Shown: positions 15,929 through 24,687, counted from the stretch's first letter. The stretch: 49,481 nucleotides of DNA from an uncultured Clostridia bacterium (GCA_947303255.1 CAMYXL010000014.1:1-49481); one strand, 5' to 3'. The notes: generated by a model not told the origin, from the sequence alone. Numbers and translations: made by a program.

Positions 15929-16406
15929 GGAGTGCAAAGACCTGCATTCCCTCTCCTCTTCCGAATGAGGTAAGGCCTTCACCCGTAGTTGCAGTAATGC
16001 CGATGTGTGAAGCCGGAATATTTAAAAGAGTACTAAGACTCAAGCGCATAGCCTCCATATGGGGCATCAGCTTGGGTCTTTTACATTCTATGGTAAGTGA
16101 TACATGAACAATGGATGTTCCTTCGATCTTCTTAAGATCATCTAAAGCTACCTTAAGGTATTCGCGGCTGTCCTTAATTCCGTCCTCAAGGCACATCTTA
16201 TCAGCAATACCGCCAAGTATGTTGATGCAGGTAAATCCGGAGATCGCGTTTGTGATCGCATGAAGAACTACATCACCGTCGCTATTTGCCAGATACGGGT
16301 GATCGTGCGGGATCTTTACTCCCGCGAGCATGATATCTTTGCATTTGGCGTTAAGATCAAAAGCATGACTATCCTGACCGATCGTAGTGATGTATGCGTA
16401 TTCCAT
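15897..16406 (-). CDS. ispF: 2-C-methyl-D-erythritol 2,4-cyclodiphosphate synthase
   Basis: Cyclises CDP-ME 2-phosphate in the MEP pathway. The 169 residues match IspF length and motifs: the metal-site D-x-H in TIGQDSHAF, SDGDVVLHAI, DSREYL, PKLMPH, ATTGEGL and a terminal GRGEGM. The usual G-x-FPD segment is replaced by GGIADKMC, so the protein is divergent. The start at 16406 (MEYAY) is preceded by AAGGAGAC; a 13-residue upstream extension has no RBS. It is the last gene of the mrp operon, 11 bp after the lipoprotein stop. Its final 32 bp are antisense to the end of ispD. Confidence 0.9.
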   Translation of the reverse strand: MEYAYITTIGQDSHAFDLNAKCKDIMLAGVKIPHDHPYLANSDGDVVLHAITNAISGFTCINILGGIADKMCLEDGIKDSREYLKVALDDLKKIEGTSIVHVSLTIECKRPKLMPHMEAMRLSLSTLLNIPASHIGITATTGEGLTSFGRGEGMQVFALLTLRSPLLDA

Positions 16407-16417
16407 AGGTTGTCTCC

Positions 16418-16942
16418 TTAGCTTATTCCTTGTTCGATAATCCAATTATACACATCCGTGGTTGTCCAGTAATCATAATTAATGGAATTAAAACTTGATT
16501 TCAAAGAGCCGTGGTCAATTAAAACAAAATCCGGAACCGCCATTACGTTAAAGCGGGAAACGATATCTCGATGCTGCATTATGTCTATTCCAATGACCAA
16601 GATCTTACCGTCGAGCTTTTGAGCGATGTCCTCAACGCCTGCAGTAACACCGGCAGAATCAATGGAGTTTGAAGAGAAGAAATACAGCAAAACAGGCTTA
16701 TCTGCGGCATTTGTAACATTGTTAAAATCCGTGACTTCACGATAAACGATGCCCGGCTCCTCCTCATCTTCGATCTTTTCCATGCTCATGGCATAGATCG
16801 AAGAATCATAAGATATCTCTCCAATGTATTTGCTGTAGGAAGCTTCTGTTTCTTTCTTACAAGAAACTGCCGTCATCGCTATCAAGACGACAGCGAAAAT
16901 AACGGCAGTTATTGTTTTTACTCTGTATTTAATTGAATTCAT
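16418..16942 (-). CDS. Thioredoxin-fold lipoprotein lacking the redox cysteines
   Basis: A 174-residue lipoprotein: a hydrophobic signal ends in AVSC with lipidated Cys28. The C-terminal part reads as a thioredoxin fold, with VLLYFFSSNSIDSAG where a WCxxC motif is expected and a conserved cis-proline strand VMAVPDFVLID. Both redox cysteines are replaced by serine (SIDS), so it cannot act as a disulfide oxidoreductase. A binding or chaperone role at the outer membrane face is an inference. Its ATG overlaps the mrp stop codon by one base, implying translational coupling with mrp. Confidence 0.75.
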   Translation of the reverse strand: MNSIKYRVKTITAVIFAVVLIAMTAVSCKKETEASYSKYIGEISYDSSIYAMSMEKIEDEEEPGIVYREVTDFNNVTNAADKPVLLYFFSSNSIDSAGVTAGVEDIAQKLDGKILVIGIDIMQHRDIVSRFNVMAVPDFVLIDHGSLKSSFNSINYDYWTTTDVYNWIIEQGIS

Positions 16943-17811
16943 CAGCCTTCAAGCATGCTCTCAACAAGCTTAACAGTTCCGTCGAGGTTACCCTGTGGGA
17001 TCTTCTCGATCTCGCCTGCGTCAACGAGCTTTGTGATGTCAGGATCCAAAGGAAGCTTATCGAGGAGCGAAACGCCCATCTCTTCCGCAGCCTTCTTAAC
17101 GTTTTCGTTGTCACCGAAGAGTTTGATCTCTTCACCGCACTTGCCGCACTTAACATAGCTCATGTTTTCGACAAAACCAAGTACCTTTACCTGCATCATC
17201 AAAGCCATGTTTCTTGCCTTGTTGACGATCATGGATACGAGATCTTGTGGTGTGGATACGAGAACGATTCCGTCAACAGGGATCGACTGGAATACTGTGA
17301 GCGGAACGTCACCTGTGCCCGGAGGCATATCGATAAGAAGAACATCGAGTGTTCCCCAGTTTACGTCTGTCCAGAACTGCTTTACGAGACCTGCGATTAC
17401 AGGACCTCTCCAAAGTACCGGTGCGTCATCGTTTTCGAGAAGAAGATTGACGCTTACTGCCTTGATGCCGGAATGTGTAACAGCAGGAATGATGTTCTTG
17501 TTCTCATCGCCCTTCAATGAACCCTTGAGACCGAATGCCTTAGGGATTGAAGGTCCTGTGATATCTGCATCGAGGATACCTACGTTATAACCGTCTCTTG
17601 CAAGTCTTGATGCAAGGATAGATGTTACCAATGATTTACCAACGCCGCCTTTACCGCTGCAAACGCCGATTACTTTCTTAACTGAAGAAAACTTATTAAT
17701 CTCTTCCAAAAGGCTCTGTGGTGCCTGGCTCTGGCTGTCGCCGTTAGCTGATGGGCATGAGCTCTGGGAAGTACATGATGCCTTTGATGGGCATGAATCA
17801 CAAGCTGACAT
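16942..17811 (-). CDS. Mrp/NBP35-family Fe-S cluster carrier ATPase
   Basis: A P-loop ATPase of the Mrp/ApbC group that carries and delivers iron-sulfur clusters in the cytoplasm. The 289 residues contain a cysteine-rich N-terminal tail (CDSCPSKASC, a further C at SSCPS), the deviant Walker A GKGGVGKS, the DADITGPS switch motif, LLIDMPPGTGD, and a C-terminal CxxC pair (KCGKCGEE) that normally binds the bridging cluster. GGAGGAATCAAT precedes the ATG. It heads a three-gene operon with the thioredoxin-like lipoprotein and ispF. Confidence 0.93.
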   Translation of the reverse strand: MSACDSCPSKASCTSQSSCPSANGDSQSQAPQSLLEEINKFSSVKKVIGVCSGKGGVGKSLVTSILASRLARDGYNVGILDADITGPSIPKAFGLKGSLKGDENKNIIPAVTHSGIKAVSVNLLLENDDAPVLWRGPVIAGLVKQFWTDVNWGTLDVLLIDMPPGTGDVPLTVFQSIPVDGIVLVSTPQDLVSMIVNKARNMALMMQVKVLGFVENMSYVKCGKCGEEIKLFGDNENVKKAAEEMGVSLLDKLPLDPDITKLVDAGEIEKIPQGNLDGTVKLVESMLEG

Positions 17812-17840
17812 ATTGATTCCTCCGAAAATTACTCTGATAG

Positions 17841-17868
17841 ATTATACAACGATTAATATTTTTTTCAA
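17841..17868 (-). promoter_or_regulatory. Promoter of the mrp operon
   Basis: On the minus strand TTGAAA (17863-17868) and a perfect TATAAT (17841-17846) are 16 bp apart, 29 bp before the mrp ATG. It starts immediately after the stop codon of the preceding gene. Confidence 0.7.
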
Positions 17869-17869
17869 A

Positions 17870-18340
17870 TCAAGCCTCTTCGTAGCTCAATCTGTTGCTC
17901 TTCGCGATGTAATATGTCGGAGTAGCGAACATTACCCTGCCCGCTGCGATAAGGACAGCATAGATAAAGGAATCCAGATAATAAGGAACAAACGTTATAA
18001 GCTTGTCCTGATCCATATTAAACTTTGATACGATTCCGTAAAGCGCCAGGGATCTGATAAAGAACGGATCGTTGATGTTGGCAAGTAAGCAGATAAATAA
18101 TATGTTGACCGGAATTCCGCAAAGCCACAAAAACGGGCTCTCCCTTCTGAGAACATAACATGCAAGGAATTGTCCTCCGATAAGATAGACCGACAGAAGT
18201 GATATCCAGATCCAGGAGTCCACATGCGGAGAAAGAAGCGGAATACCGATAAAAGAAGCCAAGAGAGAATAAAGTTCAACAAAGATGATGAACATTATCT
18301 TTGAGATAAGGCTGTTGGATTTCATTTCTCTGCCGAGCAT
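17870..18340 (-). CDS. Small integral membrane protein of unknown function
   Basis: 156 residues with four or five hydrophobic segments (about 10-32, 43-62, 70-88 and 120-140) and a short cytoplasmic-looking tail. I recognise no family motif. It lies 21 bp after the phosphodiesterase gene and is the last gene of a four-gene minus-strand operon. An alternative start a few codons in (the Met in MKSNSL) is possible. Confidence 0.6.
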   Translation of the reverse strand: MLGREMKSNSLISKIMFIIFVELYSLLASFIGIPLLSPHVDSWIWISLLSVYLIGGQFLACYVLRRESPFLWLCGIPVNILFICLLANINDPFFIRSLALYGIVSKFNMDQDKLITFVPYYLDSFIYAVLIAAGRVMFATPTYYIAKSNRLSYEEA

Positions 18341-18361
18341 CTCAGGTCTCCGTTTTTTTCA

Positions 18362-18880
18362 TTAATTATATAATTTTTTCAATGTAAGTAAACCATCTTC
18401 AATGATAATGTATGAAGGTTCAGTTCCGCCCTTAGGGATCGACGGAGAACCCGGATTCATACAGCGTATCCCGTCAATGACTATATCCTGAGCAACATGT
18501 GTATGACCGCAGATGAATACGCTTCCCGGTGCAAGATACGGAAGATTATCAAATGAATGGTGATGACCGTGTGTAACGAATATCGGAGTATCTCCCGATA
18601 CGATATACATATATTCAGCCATTATCGGAAACTCGAGTACCATCTGGTCAACTTCGGTATCACAATTACCGCGGACTGCCAGGATCTTTTCCTTGATGGA
18701 ATTAAGAGCAGCGATAACTTTCTTCGGCTCGTAATCAGAAGGAAGGTCATTTCTCGGACCGTGATAAAGGATATCTCCCAAAAGCAAGAGTTTATCGGCT
18801 TTCTCCTCGTTAAACTTGGCGATCACATCCTCACACTTTTTGATGTCACCGTGGATATCCGATGCTACAAAGATCTTCAT
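18362..18880 (-). CDS. YfcE/MJ0936-family metallophosphoesterase
   Basis: A 172-residue calcineurin-like phosphodiesterase. The metal ligands are visible in order: DIHGD (8-12), GDILYHGPRN (35-44), RGNCD, THGHHH and CGHTHV. Relatives cleave phosphodiester bonds with manganese or nickel, and the physiological substrate is generally unknown. Its ATG overlaps the stop of the CmpB-like gene by 4 bp (ATGA), so the two are translationally coupled. Confidence 0.88.
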   Translation of the reverse strand: MKIFVASDIHGDIKKCEDVIAKFNEEKADKLLLLGDILYHGPRNDLPSDYEPKKVIAALNSIKEKILAVRGNCDTEVDQMVLEFPIMAEYMYIVSGDTPIFVTHGHHHSFDNLPYLAPGSVFICGHTHVAQDIVIDGIRCMNPGSPSIPKGGTEPSYIIIEDGLLTLKKLYN

Positions 18881-19800
18881 AACTCGTCTTCCTCATCTTT
18901 CTTCAAAACATTGATGACCATTCTATAGGCATCGTTCTTACCAGCTGCAAGCCTTGCAACAAGTTTTCTCTCCGTTCTCTTAAGACCGTGAGACATCTGA
19001 TGGAATTTCTCGTTGATCTCTTTTCTGGAGATCTTGATATCAGGTTTCTCCTGCTTGACGAGCTTCTCGATGAGAGCTCTTTCTTCCTGTCTGTGCTTCA
19101 TGATAAGATCTTTTTCTTCTTTTCTGTTAGACACATACAGTTCTTTGTAGGTGTTATAACCTTCAACTGCAGGAGCAGTTTTCGTTACGACTGTTTCAAC
19201 GCCGCCGTAGATGGTGCCGCCGATCTTATCGGAAACATTTCTGATCTCCTTTGAAACATCGGAGAGCAAAAGGAGTTTTTTCTTGAAGCCGATGATCGTA
19301 ATTACCGTGGTAATAAGGTCTGCGATGAGAAGTGCCGCAAATACACTTACGATTACGACTTTAAGGATGAACGGAACTTTTTCGAGAATAAAAAGGACCG
19401 CAGGATGAAGAACCTTCATTCCGAGAGTACAAGCTACACCCCAGTAAATAGAGAACTGTACGCAGATGAAGCCCATGAGGTTGAACTTGTAATTGGAGTA
19501 GTCCCACCATCTGAGGTTAAACATCTTATAAAGGACAAATCCTGCTATAAACTCGACAACTGTGGTGATGGCCATGGAGCCGAAGAACAGGAGCGGGAAA
19601 TTATCCTGAAGAGGCATGAGAGCAAGGATTACAAAGTAAAATCCGATGCCGTAGACAGGACACAAAGGTCCGTTCAAAAATCCTCTGTTTATGAATTTAC
19701 CTTCCGTAAGACCGTAGTAGATAACTTCGATCACCCAGCCTATGAAGGCATAGATAAAGAACATCGCGAGTGAATCCAAAAAAGAATATGGTAATGTCAT
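18877..19800 (-). CDS. CmpB-like membrane protein (putative type IV ABC-transporter permease family)
   Basis: 307 residues. The N-terminal two-thirds has five or so membrane helices and the family signature FIYAFIGWVIEVIYYG with GFLNGPLCPVYGIG. The last 90 residues form a charged, predicted coiled-coil cytoplasmic tail rich in Lys, Arg and Glu. The family is common in Firmicutes with no firmly established transport activity. The start at 19800 is chosen because it makes a 4-bp ATGA overlap with the methyltransferase gene and has GAGG upstream; a longer reading frame would overlap that gene by 46 bp. Confidence 0.75.
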   Translation of the reverse strand: MTLPYSFLDSLAMFFIYAFIGWVIEVIYYGLTEGKFINRGFLNGPLCPVYGIGFYFVILALMPLQDNFPLLFFGSMAITTVVEFIAGFVLYKMFNLRWWDYSNYKFNLMGFICVQFSIYWGVACTLGMKVLHPAVLFILEKVPFILKVVIVSVFAALLIADLITTVITIIGFKKKLLLLSDVSKEIRNVSDKIGGTIYGGVETVVTKTAPAVEGYNTYKELYVSNRKEEKDLIMKHRQEERALIEKLVKQEKPDIKISRKEINEKFHQMSHGLKRTERKLVARLAAGKNDAYRMVINVLKKDEEDEL

Positions 19801-20411
19801 TTGATCGACCTCATAACTCTGTAGCCTGCTTTGATGTCGCAAGTCTCACAGTTTCCGAATAATTCAGTAAGTTTTTTCTCAGTAGAAGGAGCGCCCTGCT
19901 TGCGCTGAAGGACAACGTAGATGGAACCGTCCTCGTTAAGATGCTCATAGGACTGCTCGTAAAATGAGAATACCGTATCCTTGCCGGCTCTTACCGGAGG
20001 ATTCGTAAGGATGAGATCGAACTTCTCGTCCTCGCCTATTGCACTTAAGCAGTCACTTTCAAGGCATGCCTTAAGAGGAACGCCGTTATTCTTTCCGTTT
20101 TCCTTGGCAAGGCCCACTGCTCTTTTATTCTTATCAACGCAGGTAACTTCCGCACCCTTGAAGACCTTCTTCATTACGATTCCGACAACACCGTAACCGC
20201 AGCCGAGATCAAGGATAGACCAGACCTTCGCTTCTCTTTCTTTTAGATCTCTTATCGCAGACGAGATCATAAGATCCGTTCCGAAATCCACCTGACTTTT
20301 GCTAAAAACGTCAGTGTCCGTCACGAATTCAAAATTGATCCCGTATTGTCTGTAAGTGATGATCCTTCTGTTCGACTCGGTCGTAGGATCACTGTCATAA
20401 TAAAAACCCAT
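19797..20411 (-). CDS. Class I SAM methyltransferase, RsmC-like
   Basis: A 204-residue SAM-dependent methyltransferase. Motif I is LDLGCGYGVVG, and the catalytic LTNPPVRAGK matches the NPP motif of the RsmC/RlmG group that methylates guanine N2 in ribosomal RNA. 16S rRNA is the likely substrate, but the length equals only a single C-terminal-type domain of E. coli RsmC. It is the first gene of an operon with the CmpB-like, phosphodiesterase and membrane-protein genes. Confidence 0.85.
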   Translation of the reverse strand: MGFYYDSDPTTESNRRIITYRQYGINFEFVTDTDVFSKSQVDFGTDLMISSAIRDLKEREAKVWSILDLGCGYGVVGIVMKKVFKGAEVTCVDKNKRAVGLAKENGKNNGVPLKACLESDCLSAIGEDEKFDLILTNPPVRAGKDTVFSFYEQSYEHLNEDGSIYVVLQRKQGAPSTEKKLTELFGNCETCDIKAGYRVMRSIK

Positions 20412-20455
20412 AAAGCTTCCTCTTTTTCAGTTCTAGTCACTATTCTAGCACATCT

Positions 20456-20473
20456 CGAAAAAGTTGTTTTTCG
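20456..20473. repeat. Inverted repeat in the methyltransferase/EamA divergent gap
   Basis: CGAAAAA and TTTTTCG arms flank a GTTG loop, upstream of the methyltransferase gene. It is A/T-rich with no clear terminator context in either direction. It could be an operator. Confidence 0.3.
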
Positions 20474-20557
20474 TCAAAATAACCATTTGTAATGCAATTG
20501 CGCATTATACCAATAGATAATATATTTTAATCGTAACAAACATAACGGGTACGGTGT

Positions 20558-21451
20558 ATGTCAGAAAAAAATAAGATCAATCCCAAGACGATGGGAATCA
20601 TATTTATTATCATCTCAGCCTTCTCTTTTGCATGTATGGCTCTGTTCGTAAACATGTCGGGAGAGATGCCCGTTTTCCAGAAAGCTTTTTTCCGTAACTG
20701 CGTGGCGATCATTCTGTCACTCGGTCTTCTTATAAGATCCAAAGATAAGTTCAAAGTAAAAAAAGGAAGCCTTAAGTATCTCTTGCTCCGCGCTTCCTTC
20801 GGAACACTCGGAATCCTTTTCAATTTCTACGCGATAAGTCACATCAATCTGGCTGATGCTCAGATCCTTAATAAGCTGTCACCGTTCTTCGCGATTCTCG
20901 CGTCGATCTTCATTCTTAAAGAAGTCGCGAACCGCCGTCAGTGGATCTGTATCATCGTAGCCTTTATCGGTGCTCTCTTCGTAGTTAAGCCGACAGGTTT
21001 AAGTAACCCAGAGCACCTGTTCCCTGCTCTTATCGGTCTTGCAGGAGGTCTTGTAGCAGGTATCGCTTATACCTTTATGCGAAAACTCAGTCTGCACGGC
21101 GAAAGAAGCGAAGTCATCGTTGCTTTCTTCTCGATTTTCAGTTGTATAGTTCTGATTCCGTTCGTTATCTTTACCTACGAACCGATTACTCTAAAACAGC
21201 TGATATGCCTTCTCCTTGCAGGTACATGCGCATGCTCCGGACAGATCTTCATCACATCAGCATATGCAAGATGCCCTGCAAAAGAGATCTCCATCTACGA
21301 TTATTCATCAGTTATTTTTGCTGCAATCCTGGGATTTATATTTCTTGGCCAGAAACCTGATATCTTCAGTTTTATCGGATATCTTATCATCATCGGCGCT
21401 TCAGTTTATTCGTACATCCATAACGTTAAAAAGCAGCCTGCCGTACAGTAA
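20558..21451 (+). CDS. EamA-family (drug/metabolite superfamily) transporter
   Basis: 297 residues forming ten membrane helices arranged as two EamA repeats (about residues 10-140 and 155-288). The second repeat holds the typical YIGASVYSY-like terminal helix. It probably exports or imports a small metabolite, which cannot be deduced. The RBS is weak. It ends 2 bp from the stop codon of the convergent TetR gene, with no terminator between. Confidence 0.85.
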   Translation: MSEKNKINPKTMGIIFIIISAFSFACMALFVNMSGEMPVFQKAFFRNCVAIILSLGLLIRSKDKFKVKKGSLKYLLLRASFGTLGILFNFYAISHINLADAQILNKLSPFFAILASIFILKEVANRRQWICIIVAFIGALFVVKPTGLSNPEHLFPALIGLAGGLVAGIAYTFMRKLSLHGERSEVIVAFFSIFSCIVLIPFVIFTYEPITLKQLICLLLAGTCACSGQIFITSAYARCPAKEISIYDYSSVIFAAILGFIFLGQKPDIFSFIGYLIIIGASVYSYIHNVKKQPAVQ

Positions 21452-21453
21452 GA

Positions 21454-21996
21454 TCATCTGGTAGCAACTTCGATAATTCCGTCAAAGATCATACTTAAGT
21501 TATCCACTCTTTCCTCTATGTCAGCTTTCATGTCATTCCACATGAACTCAAGAAAGAATCCGATAAAAGCGTAAGAGAAGAATCTGGCGATCTCTTTTTT
21601 CTTCTTGTCAGTGATCTCCTTACCCGTCGTCTTGTTCTTTACGTAACTTAAGAAGACTACATCCGTTATACCGAAGATATAATGCTCCAGCTGTTCACGT
21701 GAAAGTGAATCTATTACGTGATGGATAAGTTTCGGATTATCACGGCACATGTAAAAGAATACTCTTACTTTATTCTGCCAATCCGTATATTCGTCAACAT
21801 CACTTCTGATCATCTTAAGTCTCATTCCGAACCATTCATTCAGAAGTGAATATTTATCCTGGTAATGATAATAAAACGTATTGGGACTGATTCCGCTTCG
21901 CTTCACAAGCGAAGATACCGTAATCTTGTCGAAAGGCATCTCCGTTAACATTCCCTCAAAAGCAGTCATTATCGCGCCCTTGGTAAGCAAAGCCAT
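21454..21996 (-). CDS. TetR/AcrR-family transcriptional regulator
   Basis: 180 residues with an N-terminal TetR helix-turn-helix (FDKITVSSLVKRSGISPNTFYYHYQDKYSLL, about residues 20-50) and a helical ligand domain with a TetR_C-like middle. It runs divergently from fabF across a 206-bp gap containing TCAAAT repeats, and convergently to the EamA transporter. Control of one or both neighbours is plausible but unproven. Confidence 0.9.
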   Translation of the reverse strand: MALLTKGAIMTAFEGMLTEMPFDKITVSSLVKRSGISPNTFYYHYQDKYSLLNEWFGMRLKMIRSDVDEYTDWQNKVRVFFYMCRDNPKLIHHVIDSLSREQLEHYIFGITDVVFLSYVKNKTTGKEITDKKKKEIARFFSYAFIGFFLEFMWNDMKADIEERVDNLSMIFDGIIEVATR

Positions 21997-22023
21997 AAAT
22001 CTTCCTCCGTGTTTTCACTAGCA

Positions 22024-22051
22024 AGTATAATAACATATTTTTTCTACTCAA
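22024..22051 (-). promoter_or_regulatory. Promoter of the TetR gene
   Basis: On the minus strand TTGAGT (22046-22051) and TATACT (22024-22029) are 16 bp apart, 28 bp upstream of the TetR start. Confidence 0.6.
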
Positions 22052-22109
22052 ATTTGCGCATTTTTCCGTTTTTATCCTAATTCGCACAAATATTCAAATC
22101 CCATCAAAT

Positions 22110-22131
22110 TCAAATAAAGATCGATATTTGA
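22110..22131. promoter_or_regulatory. Inverted repeat, candidate operator upstream of fabF
   Basis: TCAAATA (22110-22116) and TATTTGA (22125-22131) form a perfect 7-bp inverted repeat with an 8-bp spacer. Additional TCAAA(T) half-sites occur at about 22094 and 22104. It overlaps a possible -35 (TTGACC, 22128-22133); another promoter choice is TTCAAG (22135-22140) with TACACT (22158-22163). The neighbouring TetR protein is the obvious candidate binder. Confidence 0.4.
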
Positions 22132-22202
22132 CCGTTCAAGCCTCAGATAAATAAACATACACTTTCTAATTGAAGAATATATCTCATGAATGGAGGATCA
22201 AT

Positions 22203-23435
22203 ATGGAAACCAGAAGAGTGGTTATTACCGGAATGGGAGCTGTAACTCCTCTCGGAAACAACGTTGATTCATTTTGGAACGCACTGAAAAACGGAGAAAA
22301 TGGAATTGGTCCCATCACCAAGATCGATGTGTCAGAATCAAAGATAAAACTTGCAGGTGAAGTCAAAGGCTTCGACCCGCGTGATTATATGGATTTTAAA
22401 TCCTCCAAGAGAATGGGATTGTTCTCCCAATATGCCGTAGCCGCAACAAGAGAGGCGCTTAATCACGCCGGTATCGATATGGAAAAAGAAGATCCTTATC
22501 GTATCGGTGTAATAGTCGGCTGCGGCATTGGCTCGATGCAGGAACATGAGAAGGAGATAAAGAAGTACTTGGCTGGTCAGAAGATCGATCCTCTTTACAT
22601 CCCTCTCGGTATACCAAATATGGCTTCAGCAAATATCTCTATCCAGTTCGGTCTCAAAGGAAAGAACATGGATATAAGCACAGCCTGTGCAACGGGAACT
22701 CACTGCATAGGTGAAGCCTATAACTCAATAAGATTAAATGAAGCAGATGTAATCGTAGCAGGAGGAACAGAAGCAGCTATTACCGCAACCGGCATCTCAG
22801 GCTTTGCAGCCCTCACTGCCCTGTCGCCTAACAGCGATCCTCAGAAGGCATCACGTCCGTTCGACAAGGACCGTGACGGATTCGTAATGGGCGAAGGTGC
22901 AGGTGTCCTTATCCTCGAAAACTACGAACACGCAATTAATCGCGGCGCCAATATCTTAGCCGAGATAGTCGGCTATGGCGTTACCAATGATGCCTACCAT
23001 ATTACGTCACCCTCACCGGACGGAAGCGGAGCCGGGACGGCAATGAAGATCGCTATTAGTCAAGCGGGTATTCTTCCTTCAGATATCAGTTATATCAACG
23101 CTCACGGAACTTCAACTCATCTTAACGATCTGTACGAAACCCGCGCGATCAAGTATGCTCTCGGTTCCGCCGCTTCCTCCGTATCCATCAACTCCACTAA
23201 ATCCATGACAGGTCACCTTCTTGGAGGTGCAGGAGCTATCGAGGCTATCGTATGTGTTAAGTCTGTGCAGGACGATTATGTTCACGTTACACGTAACACT
23301 GAATGTACAGACGAAGAACTTGATCTTGATTACACCATCGGAAAAGGAAGAAACAGAGTCGTTAATTACGCACTCAGTAACTCACTGGGATTCGGCGGAC
23401 ATAACGCTTCACTTCTTTTCGCGAAGGCAACATAA
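22203..23435 (+). CDS. fabF: Beta-ketoacyl-ACP synthase II
   Basis: Condenses malonyl-ACP with acyl-ACP in fatty acid elongation. 410 residues, the normal FabF length, with the Cys-His-His set: catalytic Cys162 in STACATGTHCIG, the first His in INAHGTSTHLND, and the second in STKSMTGHLLGG, followed by the glycine-rich LGFGGHN end. The start is ATG 22203 (METRRVV), preceded by GGAGGATCAAT; an in-frame ATG 33 bp upstream has no RBS. It stands alone rather than in a fab cluster. Confidence 0.95.
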   Translation: METRRVVITGMGAVTPLGNNVDSFWNALKNGENGIGPITKIDVSESKIKLAGEVKGFDPRDYMDFKSSKRMGLFSQYAVAATREALNHAGIDMEKEDPYRIGVIVGCGIGSMQEHEKEIKKYLAGQKIDPLYIPLGIPNMASANISIQFGLKGKNMDISTACATGTHCIGEAYNSIRLNEADVIVAGGTEAAITATGISGFAALTALSPNSDPQKASRPFDKDRDGFVMGEGAGVLILENYEHAINRGANILAEIVGYGVTNDAYHITSPSPDGSGAGTAMKIAISQAGILPSDISYINAHGTSTHLNDLYETRAIKYALGSAASSVSINSTKSMTGHLLGGAGAIEAIVCVKSVQDDYVHVTRNTECTDEELDLDYTIGKGRNRVVNYALSNSLGFGGHNASLLFAKAT

Positions 23436-23467
23436 TACAGGCACTTACCCTTATAACACTCATATAC

Positions 23468-23506
23468 GAAAAACCCCGCCTCACTTACGTGTGACGGGGT
23501 TTATCG
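23468..23506. terminator. Bidirectional terminator between fabF and the PTS gene
   Basis: ACCCCG and CGGGGT arms, extended by UCAC/GUGA pairing, form a GC-rich hairpin. T-rich tails occur on both strands (GGGGTTTATCG on plus, GGGGTTTTTCG on minus). The two flanking genes converge on it. Confidence 0.85.
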
Positions 23507-23523
23507 TTATATTTAAATCTATA

Positions 23524-24633
23524 TCAGACATCGAGCTTAAGATCGCCCTGCTTGATCCATCCGAGCTTTCTCATCAATTCGGAAAGACCGAGACAGATAG
23601 CTGCCGGGAGGATGAAATACATAACGATGATCTCAACCAAAACGATCCATGCAGCGTGATCAGCATTCATTGTTGCGAATGTCTGAAGAGGTCCTACGAG
23701 ACCTGATGTACCCATACCTGAACCAACAGGTGTGCTCTCCATCTTAAGGAGCATTGTAGATACAGGTCCGAGGATAGCAGATGCTACGATGGAAGGGATC
23801 CATACTCTAGGATTTCTGATGATGTTAGGCATCTGGAGCATTGATGTTCCGAGACCCTGAGCAAGAAGTCCGTTAACCTTGTTCTCACGGTAGGAAATTA
23901 CTGCGAAGCCGACCATCTGGCAGCAGCAACCTACTGTAGCTGCACCTGCAGCGATTCCGCCGAGCTGGAGCATAACGCCGATAGCTGCGGAAGAGATCGG
24001 AAGTGTAAGGAAGATTCCCATAAGAACACTAACGATGATACCCATAAGAAGTGGAGCCTGCTCTGTACCTGCATTAACGAGAGCACCGAGCCAACCCATG
24101 AATGTTGATACATAAGGACCAACGAAAAGTCCGACTGCTGCTGCAGGAATGATCGTGCAGAAAGGTGTAACGATAATGTCGACCTTTGTCTTACCGCATA
24201 CGAGATGTCCGATCGCAATACCGACCATTGCTGCGATGAAAGCTCCCAAAGGCTCACCAGGTTTACCGCACTCAAGTACAAGAGGTGAACCAGGTGCGAA
24301 TAAAGTTGCATTGGCACCGATCATACCGCAAACTGCAGAAGAGATAACTACCAATGGCTTCTCGCCGTACTTAACTGCTACACCGATACCGATACCGGCA
24401 CCCATAAGAGTCTGTGCCATCTTACCGATCAAAGTTACATATGCTCCGATATTTCCCGGAATATATGAACCGATCTGTACGATTATCGTTCCGATAATAA
24501 GTGTACAGAAAAGACCTGTAGCCATACCGGAAAGTCCGTCAATAAAAATCTTGTTAAGGATTGCCTTAACACGACCGCCAAAACTTGTGTCCTTGCGGTC
24601 AGAAGGTTTAACCTTCTTGCTGTCCTTGCCCAT
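23524..24633 (-). CDS. PTS EIIC-type membrane permease (PTS_EIIC_2-like)
   Basis: A 369-residue membrane protein with about ten hydrophobic segments and many small residues. The pattern (GMATGLFCTLIIGTIIVQIG, repeated GIGIGVAV and SVLMGIFLTLP stretches) matches the stand-alone PTS EIIC-2 family. There is no EIIA or EIIB domain, no adjoining EIIA or EIIB gene and no phosphorylatable Cys motif, so genuine sugar phosphotransfer is uncertain. The family members may transport other solutes. It has its own promoter, AGGAGG RBS, an inverted repeat in the leader, and a shared terminator. Confidence 0.75.
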   Translation of the reverse strand: MGKDSKKVKPSDRKDTSFGGRVKAILNKIFIDGLSGMATGLFCTLIIGTIIVQIGSYIPGNIGAYVTLIGKMAQTLMGAGIGIGVAVKYGEKPLVVISSAVCGMIGANATLFAPGSPLVLECGKPGEPLGAFIAAMVGIAIGHLVCGKTKVDIIVTPFCTIIPAAAVGLFVGPYVSTFMGWLGALVNAGTEQAPLLMGIIVSVLMGIFLTLPISSAAIGVMLQLGGIAAGAATVGCCCQMVGFAVISYRENKVNGLLAQGLGTSMLQMPNIIRNPRVWIPSIVASAILGPVSTMLLKMESTPVGSGMGTSGLVGPLQTFATMNADHAAWIVLVEIIVMYFILPAAICLGLSELMRKLGWIKQGDLKLDV

Positions 24634-24653
24634 ATGTGAACCTCCTGATATTC

Positions 24654-24665
24654 ATGCTTTTGCAT
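24654..24665 (-). promoter_or_regulatory. Inverted repeat in the PTS leader, candidate MarR-type operator
   Basis: ATGC and GCAT arms flank a four-A/T spacer, roughly 25-35 bp downstream of the -10 box of the PTS gene. It resembles the inverted repeats at 34688-34706 and at the marR promoter (46564-46581). Confidence 0.4.
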
Positions 24666-24687
24666 AAACATACGTTAAATTGTGTAA

